Virus record (IMG/VR): IMGVR_UViG_3300025769_000364
Coordinates: 1 to 35,999 of that record
DNA from: a virus
Length of the DNA stretch: 35,999 nt
Direction: 5' to 3' (one strand)
The notes below the pieces were generated by a model that was given only the letters and a program-made list of their open reading frames with translations, made no database searches and was not told the DNA's origin. The first letter of the stretch is position 1; each line of letters begins with the position of its first letter. Shown one piece after another: positions 1 to 6,080 of this stretch. The position numbers were made by a program, and so were the translations under genes.

Positions 1-32
1 ACCTTTTTTATTTTGATTTCATATTCAGTCAC
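1..32 (-). CDS. 5' end of a gene running off the left edge
   Basis: Only the first ten codons are visible, beginning at a GTG (VTEYEIKIKK). A good ribosome binding site, GGGGAGAG, lies just upstream, and the GTG starts 11 bases after the previous stop codon, so the arrangement fits the downstream member of the same leftward operon. An ATG at the same spot is followed at once by TGA and cannot be used. Nothing can be said about function. Confidence 0.45.
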   Translation of the reverse strand, partial: MTEYEIKIKK

Positions 33-43
33 ATTCTCTCCCC

Positions 44-202
44 TTAAACAAAAAGCACTAGTGCAAACATGAGTCCAAACAACCCCAGCATACTGAGCAC
101 ACCACCACACAGATTCGCCATGAATTCTGTATCGTATTCACTGTGGTCATAAACAGGTGCCTTATATACACCACCTACTTCATTTCTAGAATATGTTTTC
201 AT
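44..202 (-). CDS. Small single-pass membrane protein, unknown
   Basis: This is a 52-residue protein with a polar N-terminal half (MKTYSRNEVGG...) and a hydrophobic C-terminal segment (about residues 33-52, LSMLGLFGLMFALVLFV) that should span the inner membrane. The start overlaps the stop of the preceding gene as TAATG, and GGAGG lies 7 bases before the ATG. Both features argue that it is real and translationally coupled. I do not recognise a family. Confidence 0.65.
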   Translation of the reverse strand: MKTYSRNEVGGVYKAPVYDHSEYDTEFMANLCGGVLSMLGLFGLMFALVLFV

Positions 203-354
203 TACGCAACCTCCGCAAAAGCATCATCTTCAAGGAAAACACGAAGGTTGTGTTCAACCTCCATCTCATTAAGAGCATTTACATACTCACAAAGGTTACC
301 AATATCACCAGTATCAACAAACTCACCAGTGGTCATGTCAACTAAAATTCCCAT
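202..354 (-). CDS. Small acidic hypothetical protein
   Basis: This 50-residue acidic protein (starts MGILVDMTTGEFVDTGD, ends FLEDDAFAEVA) is preceded by a GAGAGA ribosome binding site. It is the first gene after a putative promoter at 381-409. The stop overlaps the next start (TAATG). No domain is recognised. Confidence 0.65.
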   Translation of the reverse strand: MGILVDMTTGEFVDTGDIGNLCEYVNALNEMEVEHNLRVFLEDDAFAEVA

Positions 355-370
355 ATCAATCTCTCACTCT

Positions 371-450
371 TTAAAAACTTATTATGTCACACTTTTTGGA
401 TAAAAACAAGGGAAAAGATGGAATACATTATATTCCGTTTTTTCATGCAT
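371..450 (-). repeat. Intergenic stop-hairpin-promoter cassette, copy B
   Basis: This segment is clearly similar to 2561-2640. Read on the minus strand, both begin in the TGA stop of the upstream gene, continue through an A-run, a GGAATA/TATTCC hairpin with a 5-base loop (420-436 here), then a -35/-10 pair with 17-base spacing, and end in GTTTTTAA just before the next gene. Confidence 0.7.
381..409 (-). promoter_or_regulatory. Putative sigma70-type promoter (cassette copy B)
   Basis: On the minus strand, TTGTTT (404-409) and CATAAT (381-386) are separated by 17 bases. It lies upstream of the small gene starting at 354. The boxes match the consensus only in part, but the same arrangement is preserved in the second copy of the cassette. 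Confidence 0.45.
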
Positions 451-994
451 ACCAGCTTCGGTAGAAAGATTTGCCTTCTTCGGCAGGACTTGCAAACTGA
501 CTGTCACTAATCCTGATACCGCGACCAGTAATTCGCTTCTTGAACTCTTCTCCAATGAAGGCATCTTTGACAGGAACAACAAGGTCACTCATGAAACCTT
601 CACTACCTTCGATACTCTTAAGACCAATCTCACGAAGAGTCACAGTCGCACCTTTCTTGGCAACAACCTGATAGGCATCGACGTTGGTCTGTTCCCAACC
701 CCAACTGGCAACGAAGATGTCACCCTCTTTGACGTTCTCCTGTGCTTCTTTACGTTCAACGACACGTTTTGCTTTGCGTTCTGCTTTGTATGCCTCAGTC
801 TCAGCAAGACGTTTGAGATAGTCTGCACAGTACTCGAACATACGTTCTACGGTACCGAAACGATAGTTGAACTCGATTTTGTAACCAAGACGAGCACGTT
901 TGGTGAAACGAACACACTTAGCGACAGGACGCTCTGCGTCGATAGTCAACTGCAAACCACGTTCTGCGAAACCTTCAATCAACATCTCTCTCAT
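443..994 (-). CDS. Conserved phage hypothetical protein
   Basis: The protein has about 183 residues: an N-terminal part rich in basic residues, a helical Lys/Arg/Glu-rich stretch around residues 60-90 (AERKAKRVVERKEAQ), then a probable small beta domain starting near KEGDIFVASWGWEQTN. It resembles hypothetical proteins of other T4-like phages, but I know no function. The ORF opens at 1000, but the ATG there touches the AAGGA ribosome binding site. The ATG at 994 has proper spacing and is preferred. A strong promoter lies just upstream (1025-1053). Confidence 0.8.
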   Translation of the reverse strand: MREMLIEGFAERGLQLTIDAERPVAKCVRFTKRARLGYKIEFNYRFGTVERMFEYCADYLKRLAETEAYKAERKAKRVVERKEAQENVKEGDIFVASWGWEQTNVDAYQVVAKKGATVTLREIGLKSIEGSEGFMSDLVVPVKDAFIGEEFKKRITGRGIRISDSQFASPAEEGKSFYRSWYA

Positions 995-1012
995 AACCAT
1001 TCCTTATCATCA

Positions 1013-1027
1013 AATTACAGAGTAATT
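1013..1027. promoter_or_regulatory. Palindromic operator candidate
   Basis: AATTAC-N3-GTAATT is a perfect 6-bp inverted repeat overlapping the -10 box and start region of the promoter at 1025-1053. The same palindrome sits at the same place in the promoter at 22722-22750. Confidence 0.5.
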
Positions 1028-1053
1028 ATACAGTATAACCCGTAGTAGGTCAA
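1025..1053 (-). promoter_or_regulatory. Strong sigma70-type promoter
   Basis: On the minus strand, TTGACC (1048-1053), a 17-base spacer and TATAAT (1025-1030) form a near-consensus host promoter. It drives the leftward gene starting at 994. Confidence 0.75.
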
Positions 1054-1055
1054 GT

Positions 1056-1110
1056 CGTAAGTTATTGATTTTAAAAGAGAAAAAAACCCTCGATAAATCA
1101 ATAACTTACG
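1056..1110. repeat. Perfect 16-bp inverted repeat
   Basis: The arms are 1056-1071 and 1095-1110, an exact 16-base match (CGTAAGTTATTGATTT) around a 23-base loop. One arm lies inside the loop of the terminator at 1087-1114, so the two structures exclude each other. Confidence 0.8.
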
Positions 1111-1114
1111 AGGG
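1080..1114 (-). terminator. Rho-independent terminator after the DNA methyltransferase
   Basis: Read leftward, CCCTCG (1109-1114) pairs with CGAGGG (1087-1092) around a 16-base loop, followed by a run of seven T. It ends the transcript coming from the methyltransferase gene and precedes the promoter at 1025-1053. Confidence 0.75.
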
Positions 1115-1152
1115 CAAAAAAGTAACTTTTTTTATACCGATTTGTTATATGC

Positions 1153-1911
1153 TTATGCAAAAAAGTTATGTAAAGTTGCAACATTTTCAACACGTTCGAG
1201 TGCAATTTTAACATAATCTGGACTTATCTCAGACCCAATCCAGTTACGATTCATCTGTTTACATACTACAGCTGTGGTTCCAGACCCCATGAAAGGGTCA
1301 TATACAACGTCACCTTCGGCACTAAAGTTATCCAGAATAGTACGTACCAATCTGGTGGGCATCACCGCACCATGAGACTTCACGTGTTTTTCACGAGGAA
1401 TCTTCCACACGTCTGAGAGAGTACCACGTTTAAAATAAACACTCTTTCGGAACCTACGAGAGATAGGATAATCCTTTTCGAAAACAAGAATAAACTCAAA
1501 CTGACGATTGAGTACACCTTCCTGTATTGCGGGTTCACCATGGCCCTTGTCCCAGATAATCACATCTTTTAGGTGCTCAGCATAATCACCAATCATCTGA
1601 AAGAGTGCTTGTTTACTACCTGCAACTACAGCAATATTATAAAACACCCTCTGAGAGACCCGTAGGCACTCGGAGAGAACTTTTGAGTGAAACTCTAGGT
1701 AATCCTCTGTGGTCAAGTCATCGGTAAACTCAGTGTACTTTGCTGAGTTCTCAGACATGTTGTTCCCACGTGAGACGAGTTTACCATTGGACACTCGTCT
1801 ACGTAGATTATACGGCGGTGAAGTGATAACCAGATCAACTGAGTCATCATCCATCTTGGAGAGAGTGTCTAGACAACTCTCATTGTGTATTTTAGAAGTT
1901 GTATTTTGCAA
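1153..1911 (-). CDS. Beta-class DNA methyltransferase (N6-adenine or N4-cytosine)
   Basis: This enzyme transfers a methyl group from SAM to an amino group of a DNA base. The catalytic motif TSPPYN (about residues 30-35) comes first and the SAM-binding motif DPFMGSGTT (about residues 205-213) last, the order that defines the beta class. SPPY does not distinguish N4-cytosine from N6-adenine. The open frame extends to 2004, but that part lies over the neighbouring gene and looks unlike the family. The region expected at the N-terminus (KIHNESCLDTL) follows a TTG at 1911, which I take as the start; no ATG is available there. The upstream nuclease and Mom-like genes suggest a modification or restriction role, but an orphan phage methyltransferase remains possible. 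A terminator follows at once. Confidence 0.88.
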   Translation of the reverse strand: MQNTTSKIHNESCLDTLSKMDDDSVDLVITSPPYNLRRRVSNGKLVSRGNNMSENSAKYTEFTDDLTTEDYLEFHSKVLSECLRVSQRVFYNIAVVAGSKQALFQMIGDYAEHLKDVIIWDKGHGEPAIQEGVLNRQFEFILVFEKDYPISRRFRKSVYFKRGTLSDVWKIPREKHVKSHGAVMPTRLVRTILDNFSAEGDVVYDPFMGSGTTAVVCKQMNRNWIGSEISPDYVKIALERVENVATLHNFFA

Positions 1912-2110
1912 GTTCTTTTTTTCCGGTAATCTCGCGAAACTTACGACGAGAAGGAGACCATTGTTTCGAAGGTGCATTGAAGTACACCGCATCGGTAGTA
2001 CCATCTTTTATGTAACCAACAAGTTTACCACCATCAGTGATGTAAATGTGATTAGGGGTTTCGGGAGCTTTATCCCAAACTGTGATTTCTTGTTTTAAAC
2101 GGATAGTCAT
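1892..2110 (-). CDS. Small conserved phage hypothetical protein
   Basis: The 72-residue protein contains TVWDKAPETPNHIYITDGG near the N-terminus and a basic stretch (PSRRKFREITGKK) near the end. It resembles short hypothetical proteins of other T4-like phages. Its 3' end overlaps the methyltransferase start by about 20 bases, and it begins 2 bases after the previous stop. Function unknown. Confidence 0.75.
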   Translation of the reverse strand: MTIRLKQEITVWDKAPETPNHIYITDGGKLVGYIKDGTTDAVYFNAPSKQWSPSRRKFREITGKKELAKYNF

Positions 2111-2112
2111 CG

Positions 2113-2349
2113 TTAAAATAACTCGGATTGTGAATTGGGTTTTGCAATCAAATAAACACCAACAGCTGTTGGGATATCACTGAATGGGTATTCGTTGGTC
2201 AGAAGTCGCCATTTTGCAACATGTTTGCTATCACCATCATCGGTTCGAATCCAAACACTTTCAGGAAGGTCTTTCTCTACGACACCCAATACCGGAGCAT
2301 ACATCGCACCGTAGTTTATCTCAACTGAACGACCAATCAAATCTACCAT
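2113..2349 (-). CDS. Small hypothetical protein, probable beta-barrel
   Basis: The protein has 78 residues from MVDLIGRSVEINYGAMYAP. The ORF opens at 2382, but GGAGG lies 7 bases before the ATG at 2349, and the earlier start would overlap the previous gene. The alternating beta-like pattern (VLGVVEKDLPESVWIRTDDG) suggests a small SH3-like or Tudor-like domain; that is a guess. Function unknown. Confidence 0.7.
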   Translation of the reverse strand: MVDLIGRSVEINYGAMYAPVLGVVEKDLPESVWIRTDDGDSKHVAKWRLLTNEYPFSDIPTAVGVYLIAKPNSQSELF

Positions 2350-2350
2350 C

Positions 2351-2539
2351 TCAATTCCTCCATGCATTTTCAAACTCTTCATACCCTACACTGTGTACCA
2401 CACAGATAGGTGATTTACGCAACTTGTTATACAACTCTTCGGGGACAAACTGCTTCTGACCAATTGCTCTATATGCCGCTACGTACTCAGCATAGGTCTC
2501 AAAAGCAGATGATGGTGGCAAACTCTTTGATACGAACAT
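2351..2539 (-). CDS. Small hypothetical protein
   Basis: The 62-residue protein begins MFVSKSLPPSSAFETYAEYV and ends EFENAWRN. The ORF opens at 2557, but GAGGAG lies inside that extension, 10 bases before the ATG at 2539, so the later start is preferred. It is the first gene after the promoter at 2571-2599, and its stop lies 2 bases before the next start. No family is recognised. Confidence 0.65.
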   Translation of the reverse strand: MFVSKSLPPSSAFETYAEYVAAYRAIGQKQFVPEELYNKLRKSPICVVHSVGYEEFENAWRN

Positions 2540-2560
2540 GTGCGTGTCACTCCTCATTGA

Positions 2561-2640
2561 TTAAAAACATATTATCGCATACTTTCCGGAATAAAACAAA
2601 CGAAATGTTGGAATACGTTATATTCCAGTTTTTCATGAAT
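2561..2640 (-). repeat. Intergenic stop-hairpin-promoter cassette, copy A
   Basis: This is the partner of 371-450. It has the TGA of the upstream gene at 2633-2635, a hairpin TGGAATA/TATTCCA, and a promoter with 17-base spacing. The two copies look roughly three-quarters identical by eye. Confidence 0.7.
2571..2599 (-). promoter_or_regulatory. Putative sigma70-type promoter (cassette copy A)
   Basis: On the minus strand, TTGTTT (2594-2599), a 17-base spacer and GATAAT (2571-2576). It heads the run of three small genes plus the methyltransferase (2539 down to 1153). Confidence 0.5.
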
Positions 2641-3133
2641 ACTCGACTTTAATAGTTCGTCTTTTCTTGCCTTGATTGACAACCAAGTCACCGCTAAAAT
2701 ATGTAACATTTTTATTGTCAACCAACTCTTTTTTGCCATAGTGAGTAGCATAGTAATTCTCACCACCACCTCGCCAATCAGATTCGACTAGTGGAGTCCC
2801 AGCAACAAAAAATCTGGGTTCGTCATCTACAATTTCCCAACTCACAAAAACATAATATCCAGGTCTTTTTGAAAAAGTACCACCTCTCCAGTTATGACCA
2901 TTAGTTGTTTTGATTTCGATAGGTTCACCATTAAAACGAATGTCCGGTTCACTATCCAACTTCGGGGCAACTGCACCATCAACCAACTTCTCGATGTTGT
3001 TTTCAAACAATCCAGAAATATCCTCGGACAACTGTTTATTACTCTTCCTCAGTCCAACCTCATCATAGAAAGAAAGCAACTTTTTCAGGTCACCCTTAAC
3101 ACCGTTCAAAACATTTTCACCAATCACAATCAT
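2633..3133 (-). CDS. PD-(D/E)XK superfamily nuclease, restriction-enzyme-like
   Basis: This 166-residue protein carries P63-D64, then eight residues, then E73-I74-K75 within EPDIRFNGEPIEIKTT. This is the metal-binding active site of the PD-(D/E)XK fold used by most type II restriction enzymes and many phage nucleases. An upstream acidic residue (E44) could complete the site. The length fits a compact single-domain endonuclease. A GAGGAAATGGT ribosome binding region precedes the ATG. It follows the Mom-like gene by 9 bases, so the two are probably co-transcribed, and a DNA methyltransferase lies four genes on. Cleavage of unmodified (host or rival) DNA is a reasonable inference. Specificity cannot be predicted, and a repair or recombination nuclease is the alternative. 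Confidence 0.7.
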   Translation of the reverse strand: MIVIGENVLNGVKGDLKKLLSFYDEVGLRKSNKQLSEDISGLFENNIEKLVDGAVAPKLDSEPDIRFNGEPIEIKTTNGHNWRGGTFSKRPGYYVFVSWEIVDDEPRFFVAGTPLVESDWRGGGENYYATHYGKKELVDNKNVTYFSGDLVVNQGKKRRTIKVEYS

Positions 3134-3142
3134 ACCATTTCC

Positions 3143-3952
3143 TCACTCAAAAAATTTATTTAATGTTGCTGTTTCAGTTTGATGAGAATGAACATTCTTT
3201 TTATTATACTTAATCTCTTCAAACGTGAAAGATGGTTGTTCAATTCGTTTCTTATCTTTTCGGACGGTGACATCCCACCATTCCAAATCTTTGTCTTTAG
3301 GATATTCCCTAGACCAATTAAGATTAGAAGATTTTAACATTTTTTTAGCTGTTTTGTCAAGCGGGTAGATATATCTAAACATGTACCCATCTATTTTACG
3401 TATACCTTTAGACAACATAAAATCTGAAGTCAACCAAAAAATTTTCTTACGATTACTGAATAATGCATTTTCTTTACACAGTTCTTTAGTCGAACGAGGA
3501 TGGAGTTTCTCACCGTTTTCCATCATGTAAACATTTGTCCAGTATTTCTCACCAAAGTAAAAGTTTGAAGCTTGATAGACATATCCACATTTTCCCATGA
3601 TACCATCAGCCATGGTATAGAGAAAAAGTTTAGTTGGATGATTCTTTTTAATCCACTTAATTGTGGCAGATAACATTTGTGATTCACTATTTTTAGGCAT
3701 ATCAGGATGCATACACATCTTACCGATTTCCCAATAGTCCTTAGATTCAAGACCAGTAAACATTTTGTTTATTGTTGCTTTGGGTTGAGTCCCCCATCCA
3801 AGAGTGAGTACCCCAACTAAATCATTTTCTAGAAAGAAACCTAGAAAATGTTTAGTCAGTCTGGGCATAACAGGCGAATAGTGATACCTCTGAACGAATT
3901 CAGTGGCATCAAATCTATTTAATTCTTTTATAGTATAGTCAAACTTTGACAT
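3143..3952 (-). CDS. Mom-like DNA modification protein (GNAT-like fold)
   Basis: This 269-residue protein resembles the family of phage Mu Mom, a GNAT-like enzyme that converts adenine in DNA to N6-carbamoylmethyladenine and so blocks restriction. The family-like blocks are HPDMPKNSESQML (residues 82-94), corresponding to the P-x-N-S-x-S region, and ADGIMGKCGYVYQASNF (115-131), corresponding to the Mom block with a conserved Asp followed by G-x2-Y-x-A-S-x-F. An N-terminal segment with RYHYSPVMPRLTKHFLGFF also fits these proteins. The assignment comes from motif memory, not a search, and the base modified is unknown. The promoter at 3959-3987 ends so close to the ATG that the mRNA may have no leader. 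The PD-(D/E)XK nuclease follows 9 bases downstream. Confidence 0.65.
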   Translation of the reverse strand: MSKFDYTIKELNRFDATEFVQRYHYSPVMPRLTKHFLGFFLENDLVGVLTLGWGTQPKATINKMFTGLESKDYWEIGKMCMHPDMPKNSESQMLSATIKWIKKNHPTKLFLYTMADGIMGKCGYVYQASNFYFGEKYWTNVYMMENGEKLHPRSTKELCKENALFSNRKKIFWLTSDFMLSKGIRKIDGYMFRYIYPLDKTAKKMLKSSNLNWSREYPKDKDLEWWDVTVRKDKKRIEQPSFTFEEIKYNKKNVHSHQTETATLNKFFE

Positions 3953-3958
3953 CTAACC

Positions 3959-3987
3959 ATCATAACGCATTACAATAAGAATGTCAA
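3959..3987 (-). promoter_or_regulatory. Strong sigma70-type promoter before the Mom-like gene
   Basis: On the minus strand, TTGACA (3982-3987), a 17-base spacer and TATGAT (3959-3964). Only six bases separate the -10 box from the ATG at 3952, placing the expected transcription start at or next to the A of the start codon. Confidence 0.7.
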
Positions 3988-3990
3988 GCT

Positions 3991-4134
3991 TTATCGACCT
4001 TGCCCTCGATATTTTTTGTAAGATGCTTTCTTTCGTTTATTGAGAGAAGCGGTTTTGAAGTGACCATCACCAATAGAAGTACCCTTCGGTTTACTTACTA
4101 TCCTTGTTGCACTTAACGATTTTGCTTTCGCCAT
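3991..4134 (-). CDS. Small basic conserved phage protein
   Basis: The 47-residue, very basic protein begins MAKAKSLSATRIVSKPKGTS and ends KKASYKKYRGQGR. The SLSATRIV start and KKYRGQGR end match a short protein I recall from marine T4-like phages. The charge suggests nucleic-acid binding, but no function is known. AGGTGG stands 6 bases before the ATG. The 5' part overlaps the end of the preceding small gene by 44 bases in another frame. Confidence 0.75.
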   Translation of the reverse strand: MAKAKSLSATRIVSKPKGTSIGDGHFKTASLNKRKKASYKKYRGQGR

Positions 4135-4246
4135 TGGGGTCCACCTTTTTCGTATATATCAATTCAGCAGAGGAAACTTTCTTGTCTAAGGTAATAACCT
4201 TACCACAAAACAATCTATAAACATAGGCAACCGATTGGTCTTTCAT
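4091..4246 (-). CDS. Small hypothetical protein overlapping its neighbour
   Basis: The 51-residue frame starts MKDQSVAYVYRLFCGKVITL and ends KIVKCNKDSK. It fills the gap between guaC and the small basic gene, and its composition looks coding. The ribosome binding site is weak, and the last 44 bases lie over the start of the next gene. An upstream in-frame GTG at 4255 is an alternative start. Moderate to low confidence. Confidence 0.4.
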   Translation of the reverse strand: MKDQSVAYVYRLFCGKVITLDKKVSSAELIYTKKVDPNGESKIVKCNKDSK

Positions 4247-4280
4247 TTTTGTCACCGTGTTTTGCACTTATTTAGATAAC

Positions 4281-5312
4281 TTATTCTCCTACTGTATAAG
4301 ATTCTAAAACTCTATTGTGCTGGTTATTAACACGGATAAATGTTGTGCATTTTGATAATTGTTTTAGACCAGTAGCACCCACATAAGTACAAGCGGAACG
4401 AAGACCACCAAGAATATCCTGAATGGTGGGCTGAACAGGTCCTCGATAGGGGACCTCGACCACACGACCCTCACTAGCTCTATAATCTTTGAAATCATCA
4501 CCTTGGGCTTCCTTTGAACTCATTCCATAAAAAAGAAGGTTTCCGGTATCAGGATTTCTTTCACCACCACCTTCATCGTGTCCAGCAAGCATACCACCCA
4601 ACATAACAAAATCTGCACCAGCAGCAAATGCCTTTACGACATCACCTGGACAAGTACAACCACCATCAGCAATAATATGTCCACCCAGACCATGTGCTGC
4701 ATCAGCACATTCAATAACTGCTGAAAGCTGTGGGTACCCAACAGCTGTTTTGATACGAGTTGTGCAAACAGAGCCCGGACCAATTCCAACTTTAACGATA
4801 TCTGCACCACGTAAAATTAACTCTTCGGTAATATCTGGTGTAACAACATTACCAGCTATCAGTGTCGTATTAGGAAACATCTCCCTAACTTCAGAAACTT
4901 TACTAAGAAAATATTCACTGTAACCATTTGCAACGTCAATACAAATGAATGGTATTCTAGTTTGTGCAATATCAATTTCATAACTAAAAACCTTTAACGT
5001 ATGCATATCATCTTGACTTATACCAATTGATAAAATGCTATTCGGGACCCCAAAATAACCATCATCGTATGGTCTTGATGATTTGGTCAAACAAGTCCAC
5101 ATGTCAAACTCTGATAATTTTTTTGCCATCTCAACTGTACCAACACCATCCATGTTGGCAGCAATGATAGGAACTCCCGAAAAATTTTGACCACTATTTC
5201 GAAATTTATAAAGTCGTTTTAAGTCAACTTCTGAACGACTCCCAACAGTTGACCTTTTTGGTCTTAGTAAAACATCACTATAATCTAGTTTAACCTCACT
5301 CTCAATTCGCAT
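4281..5312 (-). CDS. guaC: GMP reductase
   Basis: GMP reductase converts GMP to IMP with NADPH, feeding guanine nucleotides back toward adenine. The protein is 343 residues, close to E. coli GuaC (347), and lacks the CBS pair that most IMP dehydrogenases carry. The catalytic loop [11 protein letters not shown] (176-186) holds the nucleophile Cys183. GGMLAGHDE (239-247) and [10 protein letters not shown] (261-270) are the phosphate-binding and mobile-flap regions, with the GMSS wording of reductases. AGAGG lies 9 bases before the ATG. In an AT-rich phage this enzyme plausibly diverts guanine nucleotides from degraded host RNA into the adenine pool; that role is inferred. It is co-oriented with the MazG-like gene and other nucleotide genes. 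Confidence 0.92.
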   Translation of the reverse strand: MRIESEVKLDYSDVLLRPKRSTVGSRSEVDLKRLYKFRNSGQNFSGVPIIAANMDGVGTVEMAKKLSEFDMWTCLTKSSRPYDDGYFGVPNSILSIGISQDDMHTLKVFSYEIDIAQTRIPFICIDVANGYSEYFLSKVSEVREMFPNTTLIAGNVVTPDITEELILRGADIVKVGIGPGSVCTTRIKTAVGYPQLSAVIECADAAHGLGGHIIADGGCTCPGDVVKAFAAGADFVMLGGMLAGHDEGGGERNPDTGNLLFYGMSSKEAQGDDFKDYRASEGRVVEVPYRGPVQPTIQDILGGLRSACTYVGATGLKQLSKCTTFIRVNNQHNRVLESYTVGE

Positions 5313-5315
5313 TAA

Positions 5316-5447
5316 TTACAACCTCTTAGACTTGTAAAAACTAATATACTCAGGCCAACGAAACAGGTTGTTTCGAATATGACACCAAAACAATCCATTG
5401 TATGGTGGTTCTAATTTTACTGGAATATCTAATTCTGTTTGTGTCAT
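5316..5447 (-). CDS. Small hypothetical protein upstream of guaC
   Basis: The 43-residue frame reads MTQTELDIPVKLEPPYNGLF and continues with WCHIRNNLFRWPEYISFYKS. Aromatic-rich, coding-like composition and a position 3 bases before guaC, in the same direction, support a real gene that would otherwise be a 165-base gap. Start-codon support is modest (GAGG 14 bases upstream, GAG nearer). No family known. Confidence 0.55.
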   Translation of the reverse strand: MTQTELDIPVKLEPPYNGLFWCHIRNNLFRWPEYISFYKSKRL

Positions 5448-5477
5448 TTGCTCATTACCCTCACGTAAAATAAACTG

Positions 5478-5747
5478 TTATCCATTTGATGGTTCACCTT
5501 CGTACCACTTAACTAATGTACTAACTCGAAATGAACGCCATGCATCTTTGTCCATACACCAAACAACTATATGGTCTGATTCTTCTTTCTGTTCCAAAAT
5601 CTCAGGAACATTATGTGCAGACAACACAGAATTTAATGTACAAGGCATTACACGTAGTTCACCCGTATCGATTTTAGTAAACTCTACTGTTACTATACCC
5701 TTTTTAGCTGCATCAACAAATCCATCAATTGTTGTGTGTTCACTCAT
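5478..5747 (-). CDS. DUF2693-like (WYL_2, SH3-like beta-barrel) phage protein
   Basis: The 89-residue protein contains MPCTLNSVLSAHNVPEILEQ followed by SDHIVVWCMDKDAWRSFRVS and a terminal VKWYEGE. This wording is characteristic of the small phage family DUF2693 (WYL_2), predicted to form a Sm/SH3-like barrel; its biochemical role is unknown. Its start overlaps the end of the MazG-like gene by 8 bases, indicating translational coupling. Confidence 0.8.
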   Translation of the reverse strand: MSEHTTIDGFVDAAKKGIVTVEFTKIDTGELRVMPCTLNSVLSAHNVPEILEQKEESDHIVVWCMDKDAWRSFRVSTLVKWYEGEPSNG

Positions 5748-6078
5748 CTAAGTCTTCCTCTTTCACAAAAATACCATCAATCATTTTGCCCTTTCTGTCT
5801 TTGATATCCTCCCAAGCAACTTCAAGGCAATCGGTAAAATGCAAATCATTACGTTCCATAATATTAATCATAACAACTAGCATATCACCCAAGTCATCAC
5901 GAATGTCTTTACCCTTACAAACACTGTCACTCAACTCACCAAGTTCTTGCATAAGTTTGAGCACTTGGTCTTTATCGGTACTCCCTTCAATGAGGTTGCG
6001 GTCACGATGCCACGTTTTAATACGTGACACCATAACATCTGTTATACCTCTTGCTTCACCATTCCATTTATCGTTCAT
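5740..6078 (-). CDS. MazG-like nucleotide pyrophosphohydrolase
   Basis: The protein has 112 residues from MNDKWNGEARGITDVMV. MazG-type all-alpha enzymes hydrolyse (d)NTPs to monophosphates, and phage versions are thought to adjust nucleotide or alarmone pools. The metal-binding helices are visible as LMQELGELSDSV (E45, E48) and RDDLGDMLVVMINI (D61, D62, D65), the E-x2-E plus D-x3-D arrangement. The ORF opens at 6099, but the first seven codons lie over the preceding oxygenase gene and the ATG at 6078 has an AGG upstream. It sits between DUF2693 and an oxygenase, close to guaC. Confidence 0.82.
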   Translation of the reverse strand: MNDKWNGEARGITDVMVSRIKTWHRDRNLIEGSTDKDQVLKLMQELGELSDSVCKGKDIRDDLGDMLVVMINIMERNDLHFTDCLEVAWEDIKDRKGKMIDGIFVKEEDLDE

Positions 6079-6080
6079 AA

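Noticed and set aside
143-403. Open frame on the plus strand (86 codons)
   Set aside because: It lies opposite two small minus-strand genes with ribosome binding sites and stop-start coupling; its composition (Ser/Thr/Arg-rich) is that of a shadow.
1912-2004. N-terminal extension of the DNA methyltransferase
   Set aside because: The extra 31 residues are encoded over the end of the neighbouring gene and do not resemble a methyltransferase start; the family-like region begins after the TTG at 1911.
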